A stretch of 64,000 bases of DNA from Acidovorax sp. 107 (GTDB lineage Bacteria; Pseudomonadota; Gammaproteobacteria; Burkholderiales; Burkholderiaceae_C): positions 1,428,501 through 1,492,500 of the forward strand of contig NZ_QBTZ01000001.1 of assembly GCF_003058055.1 (NCBI RefSeq). The letters are read 5' to 3'. Positions 26,116 through 35,610 of this stretch are shown piece after piece. Under the pieces are notes generated by a model. It made no database searches. It was not told where the DNA came from and was given only the letters and a program-made list of their open reading frames with translations. Within the stretch, counting starts at the first letter, position 1. Each line of letters begins with the position of its first letter. The position numbers were made by a program, and so were the translations under genes.

Positions 26116-27654
26116 ATGACACAGAACGCATCACCAATCACCCTGCACCCCGGCCGCGTCACGCTGGCTGAGCTGCGCCGCATCCACGCTGGCCCCGTGC
26201 AACTGGTGCTGGACGCGTCGGCCCGCGCGGGTTTGCAGAAATCCCTGGCCACGGTGCAGCGCATCGTCGATGAAGACCAGGTGGTCTATGGCATCAACAC
26301 TGGCTTTGGCAAGCTGGCCAGCACCAAGATTGCGCACGACCGCCTGGCCGAGCTGCAGCGCAACTTGGTGCTGTCGCACAGCGTGGGCACGGGCGACCCG
26401 CTGCCCGACGATGTGGTGCGCCTCATCCTGGCGACCAAGGCCGTGAGCCTGGCGCGTGGCCACTCGGGCGTGCGGCCCGAGCTGGTGGATGCGCTGTTGG
26501 CGCTGGCCAACGCCAACGTGTTGCCGGTGATTCCAGCGAAGGGCTCGGTGGGTGCATCCGGCGACCTGGCACCTCTGGCGCACATGGCCTGCGTGCTGAT
26601 CGGGGAAGGGCAGGCCAAGGTGGACGGCAAGGTAGTGCCGGGTGCCGAGGCCATGCGTTCTATCGGCCTGCAGCCCTTTGTGCTGGGCCCCAAGGAAGGG
26701 CTGGCGCTGCTTAACGGTACGCAGGTGTCCACCGCGCTGGCGCTGGCCGGGTTGTTCGGCGCCGAGAGCGTGTTTGCCGCCGCACTGGTCGCAGGCTGCC
26801 TGTCGCTCGAAGCCATCAAGGGCTCGGTCAAGCCGTTTGATGCACGCATTCATGAAGCACGGGGGCAGGCCGGGCAGATCGCCGTGGCTGCCGCCGTGCG
26901 TGCGCTGCTGGATGGCAGCGCCATCGACCCCTCGCACCCCCACTGCGGCCGCGTGCAAGACCCTTATTCGATCCGCTGCGTGCCCCAGGTGATGGGCGCG
27001 TGCCTGGACAACTTGCACCACGCCGCGCGAGTGCTGACCATCGAGGCCAATGCGGCGTCGGACAACCCGCTCGTTTTCGACAACGGCGACGTGATCTCCG
27101 GCGGCAACTTCCACGCCGAGCCCGTGGCCTTTGTGGCCGACATCATCGCGTTGGCGGTGGCCGAGATCGGTGCCATTTCCGAGCGCCGCCTGTCGCTGCT
27201 GCTGGACCCGGGCCTCTCGGGCCTGCCCGCATTCCTGATCCGAGACAGCGGCGTGAACTCGGGTTTCATGATCGCCCAGGTCACCGCCGCCGCGCTGGCT
27301 GCGGAGAATCAGTGCCTGGCCAACCCCAGCAGCGTGACCAGCCTGCCCACATCGGCCAACCAGGAGGACCACGTTTCCATGGCCACCTACGGCGCGCGGC
27401 GCCTGGCCGACATGGTGCGCAACGCCGCAGTGATGGTGGGCATCGAGGCCATGGCCGCTGCCCAGGGCATGGAGTTCGACCGTGCCTTGAAGTCATCGCC
27501 TCTGGTTGAAGACCAGTTCGCCGCCATCCGCCAGCGCGTGGCCTACCTGGAGCAGGACCGCTACCTCGCCACCGACATCGAATCCATGCGCGAATGGGCC
27601 CAGCAGTCCGCCTGGCCCGCAGCGCTCACGCAGTGCCTGCCCAGCTTCGCCTGA
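26116..27654 (+). CDS. hutH: Histidine ammonia-lyase
   Basis: This 512-residue enzyme deaminates L-histidine to trans-urocanate, the first step of histidine catabolism. The MIO prosthetic group forms from Ala147-Ser148-Gly149 in KGSVGASGDLAPLAHM. YGINTGFGKLAS, QDPYSIRCVPQVMGA and NQEDHVSM are further family signatures. Length is typical. The gene lies directly behind a HutC-type operator and is followed by a hairpin repeat and then hutU. Confidence 0.97.
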   Translation: MTQNASPITLHPGRVTLAELRRIHAGPVQLVLDASARAGLQKSLATVQRIVDEDQVVYGINTGFGKLASTKIAHDRLAELQRNLVLSHSVGTGDPLPDDVVRLILATKAVSLARGHSGVRPELVDALLALANANVLPVIPAKGSVGASGDLAPLAHMACVLIGEGQAKVDGKVVPGAEAMRSIGLQPFVLGPKEGLALLNGTQVSTALALAGLFGAESVFAAALVAGCLSLEAIKGSVKPFDARIHEARGQAGQIAVAAAVRALLDGSAIDPSHPHCGRVQDPYSIRCVPQVMGACLDNLHHAARVLTIEANAASDNPLVFDNGDVISGGNFHAEPVAFVADIIALAVAEIGAISERRLSLLLDPGLSGLPAFLIRDSGVNSGFMIAQVTAAALAAENQCLANPSSVTSLPTSANQEDHVSMATYGARRLADMVRNAAVMVGIEAMAAAQGMEFDRALKSSPLVEDQFAAIRQRVAYLEQDRYLATDIESMREWAQQSAWPAALTQCLPSFA

Positions 27655-27681
27655 ATCCCATGCGCGCATCCACCCCCAACA

Positions 27682-27752
27682 CCGTTCGGGCTGAGCCTGT
27701 CGAAGCCAGGGCCCTCCCTGTGCAAGCCCTTCGACAAGCTCAGGGCGAACGG
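27682..27752. repeat. Intergenic inverted repeat between hutH and hutU
   Basis: CCGTTCGGGCTGAGCCTGTCG (first 20 of the arm) near 27682 pairs with CTTCGACAAGCTCAGGGCG near 27729, separated by about 24 bp. The TTCGACAAGCTCAGG word is a widespread dispersed proteobacterial repeat. It would form a large hairpin in the hutHU transcript and may tune relative expression. Confidence 0.75.
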
Positions 27753-27815
27753 GGCCGGTGACCGCTTCCGCATCTACATCGATCAACCGCCATCACATTC
27801 ACTCAGGAGCCCACC

Positions 27816-29549
27816 ATGAACGCCAACGACGCCATCATCGCTGCCGCAGCTTCTTCTTCCAGCACCGACCCCCGCCACGACGCCAGCCGCGTGATCCGCG
27901 CGCCGCGCGGCAGCCAGCTCACCTGCAAGAGCTGGCTCACCGAGGCTGCCTACCGCATGATCCAGAACAACCTGGACGCCGAAGTTGCCGAGCGACCGCA
28001 GGACCTGGTGGTGTACGGCGGCATCGGCCGCGCCGCACGCAACTGGGAGTGCTATGACCAGATCCTCGCCTCGCTCAAGGAGCTGAACGACGACGAGACC
28101 CTGCTCATCCAGTCCGGCAAGCCCGTGGGCGTGTTCAAGACCCACACCAACGCGCCCCGCGTGCTGCTGGCCAACAGCAACCTGGTGCCCAAGTGGGCCA
28201 ACTGGGAGCACTTCAGCGAGCTGGACCAGAAGGGCCTGTTCATGTACGGCCAGATGACCGCCGGCAGCTGGATCTACATCGGCACGCAAGGCATCGTGCA
28301 GGGCACCTACGAGACCTTCGCCGAAGCCGGCCGCAAGCACTATGGCGGCTCGCTCGAAGGCAAGTGGATCCTGACGGCCGGCCTGGGCGGGATGGGCGGC
28401 GCGCAGCCGCTGGCCGCCACGTTCGCGGGCGCGGTGTCGCTCAACATCGAATGCCAGCAAAGCAGCATCGACTTTCGCCTGCGCACGCGCTACGTGGACA
28501 AGCAGGCGCGGGATATCGATCACGCCATTGAACTCATCCGTCAGCACACGGCGGCCAGGGAGGCCATCTCCATCGCGCTCCTGGGCAACGCGGCCGACGT
28601 GCTGCCTGAACTCGTCAAGCGCGCCAAGGCCGGCGGCCTCAAGCCCGACCTGGTCACCGACCAGACCTCGGCCCACGACCTGGTCAACGGCTACCTGCCC
28701 GCGGGCTGGACGGTGGAGCAATGGCGCGCGGCGCAGCAGGACGTGACGCAGCACGAGGTGCTCAAGAAGGCCGCAGCCCGCTCCTGCGCCGTGCACGTGC
28801 AGGCCATGCTGGACTTTGAAGCCATGGGCATCCCGGTGGTGGACTACGGCAACAACATCCGCCAGGTGGCGTTCGATGAAGGCGTGAAGAACGCGTTCGA
28901 CTTCCCCGGCTTCGTGCCTGCGTACATCCGCCCGCTGTTCTGCGAAGGCAAGGGTCCGTTCCGCTGGGTAGCCCTGTCGGGCGACCCGGAAGACATTCGC
29001 AAGACCGACGCCAAGATCAAGGAGCTGTTCCCCGAGAACAAGCATGTGCACCGCTGGCTGGATATGGCGGGCGAGCGCATTGCCTTCCAGGGCCTGCCCG
29101 CACGCATCTGCTGGCTGGGCCTGGGCGAGCGCCACCTCGCGGGCCTGGCCTTCAACGAGATGGTGAAGAACGGCGAGTTGAAGGCACCCATCGTGATCGG
29201 CCGCGACCACCTGGACACCGGCAGCGTGGCCAGCCCCAACCGCGAAACCGAAGCCATGAAGGACGGCACCGACGCCGTGAGCGACTGGCCGCTGCTCAAC
29301 GCCCTGCTAAACACCGCAGGCGGCGCCACCTGGGTCAGCCTGCACCACGGCGGCGGCGTGGGCATGGGCTACTCGCAGCATTCGGGCATGGTCATCGTGG
29401 CCGATGGCACCGACGCAGCGGCCGAGCGCTTGGCGCGCGTGCTGGTCAACGACTGCGGCAGCGGCGTGATGCGCCATGCCGACGCGGGCTACGAACTGGC
29501 CGTGGAAACGGCCAAGAAACAGGGTCTGAAGCTGCCCATGGTGAAGTGA
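27816..29549 (+). CDS. hutU: Urocanate hydratase
   Basis: This 577-residue NAD-dependent enzyme converts urocanate to 4-imidazolone-5-propionate, step two of the pathway. Recognisable segments are [85 protein letters not shown] and [20 protein letters not shown]. It is slightly longer than average through an Ala/Ser-rich N-terminus. CAGGAG lies before the ATG. It belongs with hutH under HutC control, separated by the inverted repeat. Confidence 0.97.
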   Translation: MNANDAIIAAAASSSSTDPRHDASRVIRAPRGSQLTCKSWLTEAAYRMIQNNLDAEVAERPQDLVVYGGIGRAARNWECYDQILASLKELNDDETLLIQSGKPVGVFKTHTNAPRVLLANSNLVPKWANWEHFSELDQKGLFMYGQMTAGSWIYIGTQGIVQGTYETFAEAGRKHYGGSLEGKWILTAGLGGMGGAQPLAATFAGAVSLNIECQQSSIDFRLRTRYVDKQARDIDHAIELIRQHTAAREAISIALLGNAADVLPELVKRAKAGGLKPDLVTDQTSAHDLVNGYLPAGWTVEQWRAAQQDVTQHEVLKKAAARSCAVHVQAMLDFEAMGIPVVDYGNNIRQVAFDEGVKNAFDFPGFVPAYIRPLFCEGKGPFRWVALSGDPEDIRKTDAKIKELFPENKHVHRWLDMAGERIAFQGLPARICWLGLGERHLAGLAFNEMVKNGELKAPIVIGRDHLDTGSVASPNRETEAMKDGTDAVSDWPLLNALLNTAGGATWVSLHHGGGVGMGYSQHSGMVIVADGTDAAAERLARVLVNDCGSGVMRHADAGYELAVETAKKQGLKLPMVK

Positions 29550-29592
29550 CCCGGTGAAAGTGACGAAATAACAGGGATGTGAAAAAGGGAAC

Positions 29593-29617
29593 TGCATTCC
29601 CATTCCGTGGGAATGCA
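29593..29617. promoter_or_regulatory. Candidate operator of the IclR-type regulator
   Basis: TGCATTCCC-N7-GGGAATGCA, a palindrome with perfect 9-bp arms, lies 9 bp before the start of the regulator gene. Autoregulation is likely. Confidence 0.65.
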
Positions 29618-29625
29618 GGGTTTGA

Positions 29626-30402
29626 ATGCCGCAGCAATCCTTTGATACTGAGTCCATGCCCACCCGTGGACCGACCTCCGTTGCCGCCGCCGACCGTGTT
29701 CTGCACGTGCTGGCGGTACTGGCGCAGCACGGCCAGCCCATGTCGGCGGCTGAGCTGATGGAGGCCACGGGTCTGGCGCGCAGCACGTTGTACCGGCAGC
29801 TCGCGCGGCTCAAGCTGTGGGGTTTTGTGCTGGAGGGCAGTGGGCACTACGCGCCCGGCCCACTCAGCCTGCAGCTGGCTCTGGGCTTTGACATGGCGTC
29901 GCACCTGGTGCACCACGCACGGCCGGACATGCAAGCGCTGGCCCGGCAGTCCCACGAAAGCGTGGGGCTGGTGGTGGCCGTGAACGACAGTGTGGTGTGC
30001 CTGGACATGGTGGACAGCACGCAGGCCCTGCGCTGTTCGTTTGAAAAAGGACGCAGCGTGCCCTTGCGGGCCGGTGCCTCTGCCAAGTGTCTGCTCGCCC
30101 ATGTGGCACCGGCCACACGCAGCGCCATCCTCGACCTGCACTACGGTGCTGGCACCGCTGAGCGCCAGGCGGCGCTGGCCGAACTGGAAGGCATAGCCAA
30201 AGCCGGCTACGCCGTCAGCTCCGGTGAGGTGGATGCCGGAGTCTGGGGCGTCAGCGTACCGGTGTTCGGCTCTCCCCGGCAGGCCGCCGGAGCCATCACC
30301 CTGATGGCCCCGATCTTGCGAGCCCAGGGGCAGGAGGCCGCGCTCACCGGCATGACCGTCGTCGCCGCAGCGCGCATCTCCCGCCAGCTCACCCCTCCCT
30401 GA
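29626..30402 (+). CDS. IclR-family transcriptional regulator
   Basis: This 258-residue regulator has an N-terminal winged helix (VLHVLAVLAQHGQPMSAAELMEATGLARSTLYRQLARLKLWGFV, about 25-69) and a C-terminal IclR ligand domain (SLQLALGFDMASHL...VPLRAGASAKCLLAHVAP...SSGEVDAGVWGVSVPVF). It lies between hutU and an amino-acid ABC importer, with its own palindromic operator. It may respond to a histidine breakdown product and control the importer-oxygenase-hutDIFG half of the locus; that is inference. A start at the Met codon at 29656 is also possible. Confidence 0.9.
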   Translation: MPQQSFDTESMPTRGPTSVAAADRVLHVLAVLAQHGQPMSAAELMEATGLARSTLYRQLARLKLWGFVLEGSGHYAPGPLSLQLALGFDMASHLVHHARPDMQALARQSHESVGLVVAVNDSVVCLDMVDSTQALRCSFEKGRSVPLRAGASAKCLLAHVAPATRSAILDLHYGAGTAERQAALAELEGIAKAGYAVSSGEVDAGVWGVSVPVFGSPRQAAGAITLMAPILRAQGQEAALTGMTVVAAARISRQLTPP

Positions 30403-30434
30403 ATTCCCTCACCCCTCCCCAAGGAGCTTTCCCC

Positions 30435-31184
30435 ATGAACCTTCGTCGCAATCTTCTTCTGGCCAGCCTGGCCGCCGCAGCCTTTTGCACCATGGGTGCA
30501 CAGGCGCAGGACAACGTGCTGCGTGTGGGCACCGATGCCACGTTCCCGCCCATGGAGTTTGTCGAGAACGGCAAGCGCACGGGTTTTGACGTCGAACTGG
30601 TGGAGGCGATTGCCAAGACCATGGGCAAGCAGGTCGAGTGGGTGGACATCGACTTCAAGGGCCTGATCCCCGGCCTGATCTCCAAGCGCTTTGACATGGC
30701 CGTCTCGGCCATCTACATCACGGACGAGCGCAAGAAGGTGGTGGACTTCACCGATTCGTACTACGCCGGTGGCCTGGTGGTGATGGTGAAGGCCGACAAC
30801 AAGGCCATCAACAAGCTGGCCGACCTGGATGGGAAGAAAGTCAGCGTGCAGGTGGGCACCAAGTCGGTGGCGTACCTGACCGAGAAATTCCCCAAGGTGC
30901 AACGTGTCGAGGTCGAGAAGAACCAGGAGATGTTCAACCTGGTGGACATCGGCCGCGCCGATGCCGCTGTGACCGGCAAACCCGCCGCCTTCCAGTATGT
31001 GCGCACCCGTCCAGGCCTGCGCGTGCTGGATGAGCAACTCACTACCGAAGAGTACGGCATGGCCCTGCGCAAGGACACGCCCGAGCTGACGAAGGCCGTG
31101 AACGGCGCCATCACCAAGCTCAAGGCCGATGGCACCTACGCGGCCATCGTCAAGAAGTGGTTCAGCAACAGCGCTGCCAAGTAA
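30435..31184 (+). CDS. Polar amino-acid ABC transporter substrate-binding protein
   Basis: This 249-residue periplasmic protein has a signal peptide (MNLRRNLLLASLAAAAFCTMGAQA) and the family-3 solute-binding fold: VLRVGTDATFPPMEFVENGKRTGFDVELVEAIAKTMG, FDMAVSAIYITDERKKVVDFTDSYY, GKKVSVQVGTKS. It resembles HisJ/ArtJ/GlnH. AAGGAGC precedes the ATG. Within a hut locus histidine is the natural candidate ligand, but sequence does not settle it. Permease and ATPase genes follow immediately. Confidence 0.92.
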   Translation: MNLRRNLLLASLAAAAFCTMGAQAQDNVLRVGTDATFPPMEFVENGKRTGFDVELVEAIAKTMGKQVEWVDIDFKGLIPGLISKRFDMAVSAIYITDERKKVVDFTDSYYAGGLVVMVKADNKAINKLADLDGKKVSVQVGTKSVAYLTEKFPKVQRVEVEKNQEMFNLVDIGRADAAVTGKPAAFQYVRTRPGLRVLDEQLTTEEYGMALRKDTPELTKAVNGAITKLKADGTYAAIVKKWFSNSAAK

Positions 31185-31213
31185 ACAACAGCCTACCGTT
31201 GCCGAACTGAGCC

Positions 31214-31882
31214 ATGGAACTCGATTTTTCTCCTGTCTGGGCCGGATTGCCCCAGTTGCTGGCGGGCGCGCTGGTCACCGTGGAAATCACGGCCGCCTCG
31301 CTGCTGCTGGGCTGCGTCATGGGCCTCCTGGTGGGCATTGGCCGCCTGAACCCCAAGCGCCGCGTGGTCTACGCCCTGTGCACCGCCTACGTGGCTGCAA
31401 TCCGTGGCACGCCGCTGCTGGTGCAGCTGTTCATCCTGTTCTTTGGCCTGCCGCAGTTCGGCATCTTGCTGCCCGCGTTTGTGTGCGGCGTGATTGGCCT
31501 GGGCATTTACTCGGGTGCCTATGTGTCCGAGGTGGTGCGCGGTGCCATCCAGTCCATCGACAAGGGGCAGATGGAGGCTGCGCGCTCCATCGGCATGTCC
31601 TCAGGTCTGGCCATGCGCACCGTGGTGCTGCCGCAGGCAGTGGTGCGCATGATTCCGCCGCTGGGCAATGAGTTCATCGCGCTGATCAAAAACTCCGCGC
31701 TGGTGTCGCTGCTCACCATCCACGATCTGATGCACGAGGGGCAGAAGATCATCAGCGTGTCTTACCGCTCGCTGGAGGTGTACCTCGCGATTGCGGTGGT
31801 GTATTTCATCCTCACGGGTGTCACGACGCTGGTGCTGCGTCGCATGGAGTTGCGCCTGCGTGCCGGAGGGATGGTGCAATGA
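31214..31882 (+). CDS. Polar amino-acid ABC transporter permease
   Basis: This 222-residue membrane protein has about five helices. The HisM/GlnP signature [23 protein letters not shown] and the coupling motif [43 protein letters not shown] are clear. It is a single permease that would act as a homodimer. It overlaps the ATPase gene by ATGA. Confidence 0.94.
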   Translation: MELDFSPVWAGLPQLLAGALVTVEITAASLLLGCVMGLLVGIGRLNPKRRVVYALCTAYVAAIRGTPLLVQLFILFFGLPQFGILLPAFVCGVIGLGIYSGAYVSEVVRGAIQSIDKGQMEAARSIGMSSGLAMRTVVLPQAVVRMIPPLGNEFIALIKNSALVSLLTIHDLMHEGQKIISVSYRSLEVYLAIAVVYFILTGVTTLVLRRMELRLRAGGMVQ

Positions 31883-32673
31883 AAAAAGAATCTGCAATGA
31901 ACGGAGCAGGCCAGTCCGCCGAGCCCATCGTGCGCATCCGGGGGCTGCGCAAGTCGTTTGGCAGCCATGTGGTGCTCAATGGCATCGACTTTGATGTACT
32001 GCCGTCACAGGTGGTGGTGGTCATCGGGCCCAGTGGCTCAGGCAAGAGCACCTTCTTGCGCTGCTGCAATGGGCTGGAGCAGCCAGAGGGCGGCACGGTC
32101 GAGATCTGTGGCCGCACGCTGGTGCAGGACGGCCGCATGCTGCCCGACCATGACCTCAACGCCCTGCGCGAAGAGGTGGGCATGGTGTTCCAGTCGTTCA
32201 ACCTGTTTCCGCACCTGTCGGTGCTCGACAACGTCACGCTGGGCCCGCGCAAGCTGCGCGGCCTCTCGCGCAAGGACGCCGAGGAGCGTGCGCAGGCCTT
32301 GCTGGCCAAGGTGGGCCTGGCGCACAAGGCCGCGGCCATGCCCGCCAGCCTGTCGGGCGGGCAGAAGCAGCGGGTGGCCATTGCCCGCGCGCTGGCCATG
32401 GAGCCGCGCGTGATGCTGTTCGACGAGCCCACCTCGGCGCTGGACCCGGAGCTGGTGGGCGAGGTGCTGCAGGTCATGAAACTGCTGGCCAGTGAAGGCA
32501 TGACCATGATGGTCGTGACCCACGAAATGGACTTTGCGCGCGAGGTGGGCGATGTGGTGGTCGTGATGGATGGCGGCGGCATCATCGAATCCGGCCAGCC
32601 CGCCACCATCTTCACCAACCCTACGCAGGAGCGCACGCGTTCTTTCCTGCAGGCGGTGCTGACCCGCGCCTGA
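31879..32673 (+). CDS. Polar amino-acid ABC transporter ATP-binding protein
   Basis: This 264-residue ATPase of the HisP/GlnQ type has Walker [15 protein letters not shown]-loop [14 protein letters not shown], signature [15 protein letters not shown], Walker [15 protein letters not shown] and [11 protein letters not shown]. It completes the three-gene importer and ends 58 bp before the oxygenase gene. A GTG/ATG at about 31912 (MNGAGQ) could be an alternative start, but the overlap with the permease favours 31879. Confidence 0.94.
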   Translation: MKKESAMNGAGQSAEPIVRIRGLRKSFGSHVVLNGIDFDVLPSQVVVVIGPSGSGKSTFLRCCNGLEQPEGGTVEICGRTLVQDGRMLPDHDLNALREEVGMVFQSFNLFPHLSVLDNVTLGPRKLRGLSRKDAEERAQALLAKVGLAHKAAAMPASLSGGQKQRVAIARALAMEPRVMLFDEPTSALDPELVGEVLQVMKLLASEGMTMMVVTHEMDFAREVGDVVVVMDGGGIIESGQPATIFTNPTQERTRSFLQAVLTRA

Positions 32674-32731
32674 GCCAGGGGGCGGCATGGTGCACGACAA
32701 CGGTCAACAACCTACAAGGAGACAGCCTCGC

Positions 32732-33625
32732 ATGCCCCCGTTCTCACCCGGCAATGACCGGCGCCAGCGACAGCACTTTCAACAGCGTTTGCAAGAGCGC
32801 CTGACCGCAGACCACATTGCCCGCTTTGATCGGGATGGTGCGCTCTGCATCAAGCAACTGCTCGCGCCTGAAGAGGTTGCGCTGCTGCGCGATGGCATCG
32901 ACGCCAACCTGGCCGCGCCCAGCCCGCGCGCCAAGGTGGCCAGCCGGCCGGATGACCCGGGCCGCTTCTTCGAGGACTTCTGCAACTGGCAGGACATCCC
33001 GCAGTTTGGCCGCTTTGTGCGCGACACGCCGCTGGCCCTGGCTGCGCAGCGCCTGATGCAGTCGCGCACCGTGCGGCTGTACCACGACCATGTGCTGGTC
33101 AAAGAGCCGGGCACGCGCCAGCGCACGCCCTGGCACCAGGACCAACCGTACTACAACATCGACGGCATGCAGAACATCAGCATGTGGATTCCGGTGGACC
33201 CGGTGTCCCGCGCTGCGACGCTGGAGTTTGTGGCCGGTTCGCACAAGGGGCCGTGGCTCATGCCGCGCACCTTCATGGACAACCAGGCCAAGTGGTTCCC
33301 CGAAGGCAGCCTGCAGGACCTGCCCAACGTCGAGGCCGACTGCGATGCCTTCCCTATTGTGGGCTGGGAGATCGAGCCGGGTGACGTGGTGTGTTTTCAC
33401 ATGCTCAAGCTGCACGCGGCCGGCGGGGTGGAGGGCAGCAACCGCCGTCGTGTGTTCTCGGTGCGCTTTCTGGGCGACGACACGCGCCATGCGCCCCGGC
33501 CGTGGAAGACCTCGCCCGAGTTTCCGGGCCTGGCCGACGAGCTGCCTGCCGGGGCTGAGATGGACCACCCGCTGTTCCCGCTGCTGGTGGACGGAAACGA
33601 CATGCCACAGGGGGAACGGGCGTGA
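32732..33625 (+). CDS. Phytanoyl-CoA dioxygenase (PhyH) family protein
   Basis: This 297-residue Fe(II)/2-oxoglutarate oxygenase-like protein has the metal ligands His and Asp in PWHQDQPYYN (HxD) and the distal His in MLKLHAAGG. The 2-oxoglutarate arginine is probably in NRRRVFSVRF. The ATG at 32732 is chosen because AAGGAGA lies upstream; an ATG at 32687 has no clear ribosome site. It is overlapped at its end by hutD, so it is embedded in the hut operon. No standard histidine catabolic step needs such an enzyme. A substrate such as an oxidised or methylated imidazole compound is only a guess. Confidence 0.88.
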   Translation: MPPFSPGNDRRQRQHFQQRLQERLTADHIARFDRDGALCIKQLLAPEEVALLRDGIDANLAAPSPRAKVASRPDDPGRFFEDFCNWQDIPQFGRFVRDTPLALAAQRLMQSRTVRLYHDHVLVKEPGTRQRTPWHQDQPYYNIDGMQNISMWIPVDPVSRAATLEFVAGSHKGPWLMPRTFMDNQAKWFPEGSLQDLPNVEADCDAFPIVGWEIEPGDVVCFHMLKLHAAGGVEGSNRRRVFSVRFLGDDTRHAPRPWKTSPEFPGLADELPAGAEMDHPLFPLLVDGNDMPQGERA

Positions 33626-34251
33626 TGCAGTTTCTGGACCTGGCCGCCGCACCTTCGGTGCCATGGAAGAACGGGGGCGGCAGCACGCGAGAACTGGCGT
33701 GCTGGCCGCCCGGCGCGGGCATGGACGGTTTTGGGTGGCGCGTGAGCGTGGCCACCATTGCGCACCCTGGGCCGTTCTCGGCCTTTCCGGGCGTGGACCG
33801 GCAGATCATGCTGCTGGAGGGCGACGGCGTGCACCTGCAGGGCGCCGCAGGGCATTGGCAGCACGCGCTGGAGCACTGTTGGCAGCCATTTGCGTTCTCT
33901 GGCGACGAGCCGGTGGACTGTCGCATGCTGGGCGGTGTTTCCACCGACTTCAACCTCATGCTGCGCCGGGGTGTGTGGAACGGCAAGCTAGAGGTGGTGC
34001 GCGATGTGCCGCCGCCCGCTAGGGGGGCTGCGGCAGGCCTGTGCATGGTGCTGCAGGGCGCCTGGCGGTGCGAGGCTGGCTACACGCACCCCGCGCAGGT
34101 GCTGACGGCAGGTCAGGGCGTGTGGTGGGTGAGCGAGGGCGCCGCAGTGGCGCCGTCGATCACCCCTGTGCGCGCCACCAAGGGCACCGGGTCTGCCGAT
34201 GATGCACCCGTGCTGGCCTGGGTGGCCCTGCACACGGTCTCCCCACCATAA
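33625..34251 (+). CDS. hutD: HutD family protein
   Basis: This 208-residue cupin-like HutD protein (DUF886) has characteristic segments VPWKNGGGSTRELACWPPG, GWRVSVATIAHPGPFSAFPGVDRQIMLLEG and VSTDFNLMLRRG. HutD is found in many hut operons and is proposed to limit or govern hut expression, perhaps by binding formylglutamate or urocanate; it is not a pathway enzyme. The start overlaps the oxygenase stop (TGATG). It is followed by a repeat and hutI. Confidence 0.92.
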   Translation: MQFLDLAAAPSVPWKNGGGSTRELACWPPGAGMDGFGWRVSVATIAHPGPFSAFPGVDRQIMLLEGDGVHLQGAAGHWQHALEHCWQPFAFSGDEPVDCRMLGGVSTDFNLMLRRGVWNGKLEVVRDVPPPARGAAAGLCMVLQGAWRCEAGYTHPAQVLTAGQGVWWVSEGAAVAPSITPVRATKGTGSADDAPVLAWVALHTVSPP

Positions 34252-34263
34252 TTTGAACCAAAT

Positions 34264-34312
34264 AGGCTGTATGCGCTAGTGGAATATGCGCTGACAGCTA
34301 TAGAAAATATAG
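34264..34312. repeat. Short palindromic repeat upstream of hutI
   Basis: GGCTGTATGCGCTA and TGCGCTGACAGCTATAG form an imperfect hairpin (GCTGT/ACAGC, GCGC/GCGC). This resembles the AGCTnnnAGCGC dispersed repeat of Comamonadaceae as I recall it. Confidence 0.5.
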
Positions 34313-34323
34313 TAAATCAATCC

Positions 34324-35610
34324 ATGGACACAACAGCAGACGGCAACAGGCAGGGCGTGGTCCCGAAGATGTCTTGTGCGCCCAGCGCCGATGGCGTGTG
34401 GCTGAACCTGCGGCCTGTGGCCACGTTGTGGGTGGCGGATGTGCCGGTGCCCGAGGGCGCGCCGGCATGTGTGGCGGTGCAGGGCGGCGCCGTGCAGTGG
34501 GTGGGCCCGCAGGCCCTGGTGCCAGCGGCCTTTGCCGCCTTGCCCCGCTTTGACGGCAGGGGTGCCATCACCACCCCCGGCCTGGTCGATTGCCACACCC
34601 ATCTGGTGTACGGCGGGCAGCGCGCCAACGAGTTTGCGATGCGGCTCGCAGGCGCCACGTACGAAGAGGTCGCGAAGGCGGGCGGGGGCATTGTGTCGTC
34701 TGTTCGCGCCACGCGCGAGGCGTCTGAGGGCGAACTGTTCGCGCTGGCCGCGCCGCGCCTGCAGGCGCTGCTGGATGAAGGCGTGTGTGCCATCGAGATC
34801 AAGTCCGGCTACGGCCTGGCGCTGGAGCATGAACGCAAGCAGCTGCGCGTGGCCCGTCGCCTGGGCGAGGCATTTGGCGTCACGGTACGCACCACCTTCC
34901 TCGGCGCGCATGCGCTGCCGCCCGAGTATGCAGACCGCAGCCAGGACTACATCGACCTTGTCTGCAACGAGATGCTGCCTGCGCTGGTGGCCGAAGGGCT
35001 GGTGGATGCCGTGGACGTGTTTTGCGAACGCATCGCCTTCACGCTGGCCGAGACCGAGCAGGTCTTCCAGGCCGCGCGCAAGCTCGGCATCCCCGTCAAG
35101 CTGCATGCCGAGCAGCTCTCGGACATGGGCGGTTCGGCACTGGCTGCGCGCTACGGCGCGCTGTCGTGCGACCACATCGAGCACCTGTCGGCCGACGGCA
35201 TCGCCGCCATGAAGGCCGCAGGCACCGTGGCCGTGCTGCTGCCCGGCGCCTGCTACACACTGCGCGACACGCACCTGCCACCCATCGCAGCACTGCGCGC
35301 GGCGGGCGTGCCCATGGCCGTCTCCACCGACCACAACCCCGGCACTTCACCCGCGCTCAGCCTGCTGCTCATGGCCAACATGGCCTGCACGCTGTTCCGC
35401 ATGACGGTGCCCGAGGCGCTGGCGGGCATCACCAGCCACGCTGCGCGCGCGCTGGGGCTGCAAGATACCCACGGCCTCATTGCCTCCGGGCGGCCCGCCA
35501 ATTTTGTTCTCTGGCCGGTGGGTGAGGCGGCCGAGCTGGCCTACTGGCTGGGCCACAAGCCCGCTTGCACCATCGTGCGGCAAGGTCACATTCACGGAGT
35601 CTTGGCATGA
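34324..35610 (+). CDS. hutI: Imidazolonepropionase
   Basis: This 428-residue amidohydrolase opens 4-imidazolone-5-propionate to N-formimino-L-glutamate, step three. The metal site is [15 protein letters not shown] (His91, His93), [12 protein letters not shown] and [10 protein letters not shown], and the substrate segment [19 protein letters not shown] is typical. Starts at 34279 (GTG) or 34369 (ATG) are possible. 34324 is chosen as the first ATG after the palindromic repeat, but the N-terminal 15 residues are weakly supported. The stop overlaps the hutF start (ATGA). Confidence 0.95.
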   Translation: MDTTADGNRQGVVPKMSCAPSADGVWLNLRPVATLWVADVPVPEGAPACVAVQGGAVQWVGPQALVPAAFAALPRFDGRGAITTPGLVDCHTHLVYGGQRANEFAMRLAGATYEEVAKAGGGIVSSVRATREASEGELFALAAPRLQALLDEGVCAIEIKSGYGLALEHERKQLRVARRLGEAFGVTVRTTFLGAHALPPEYADRSQDYIDLVCNEMLPALVAEGLVDAVDVFCERIAFTLAETEQVFQAARKLGIPVKLHAEQLSDMGGSALAARYGALSCDHIEHLSADGIAAMKAAGTVAVLLPGACYTLRDTHLPPIAALRAAGVPMAVSTDHNPGTSPALSLLLMANMACTLFRMTVPEALAGITSHAARALGLQDTHGLIASGRPANFVLWPVGEAAELAYWLGHKPACTIVRQGHIHGVLA

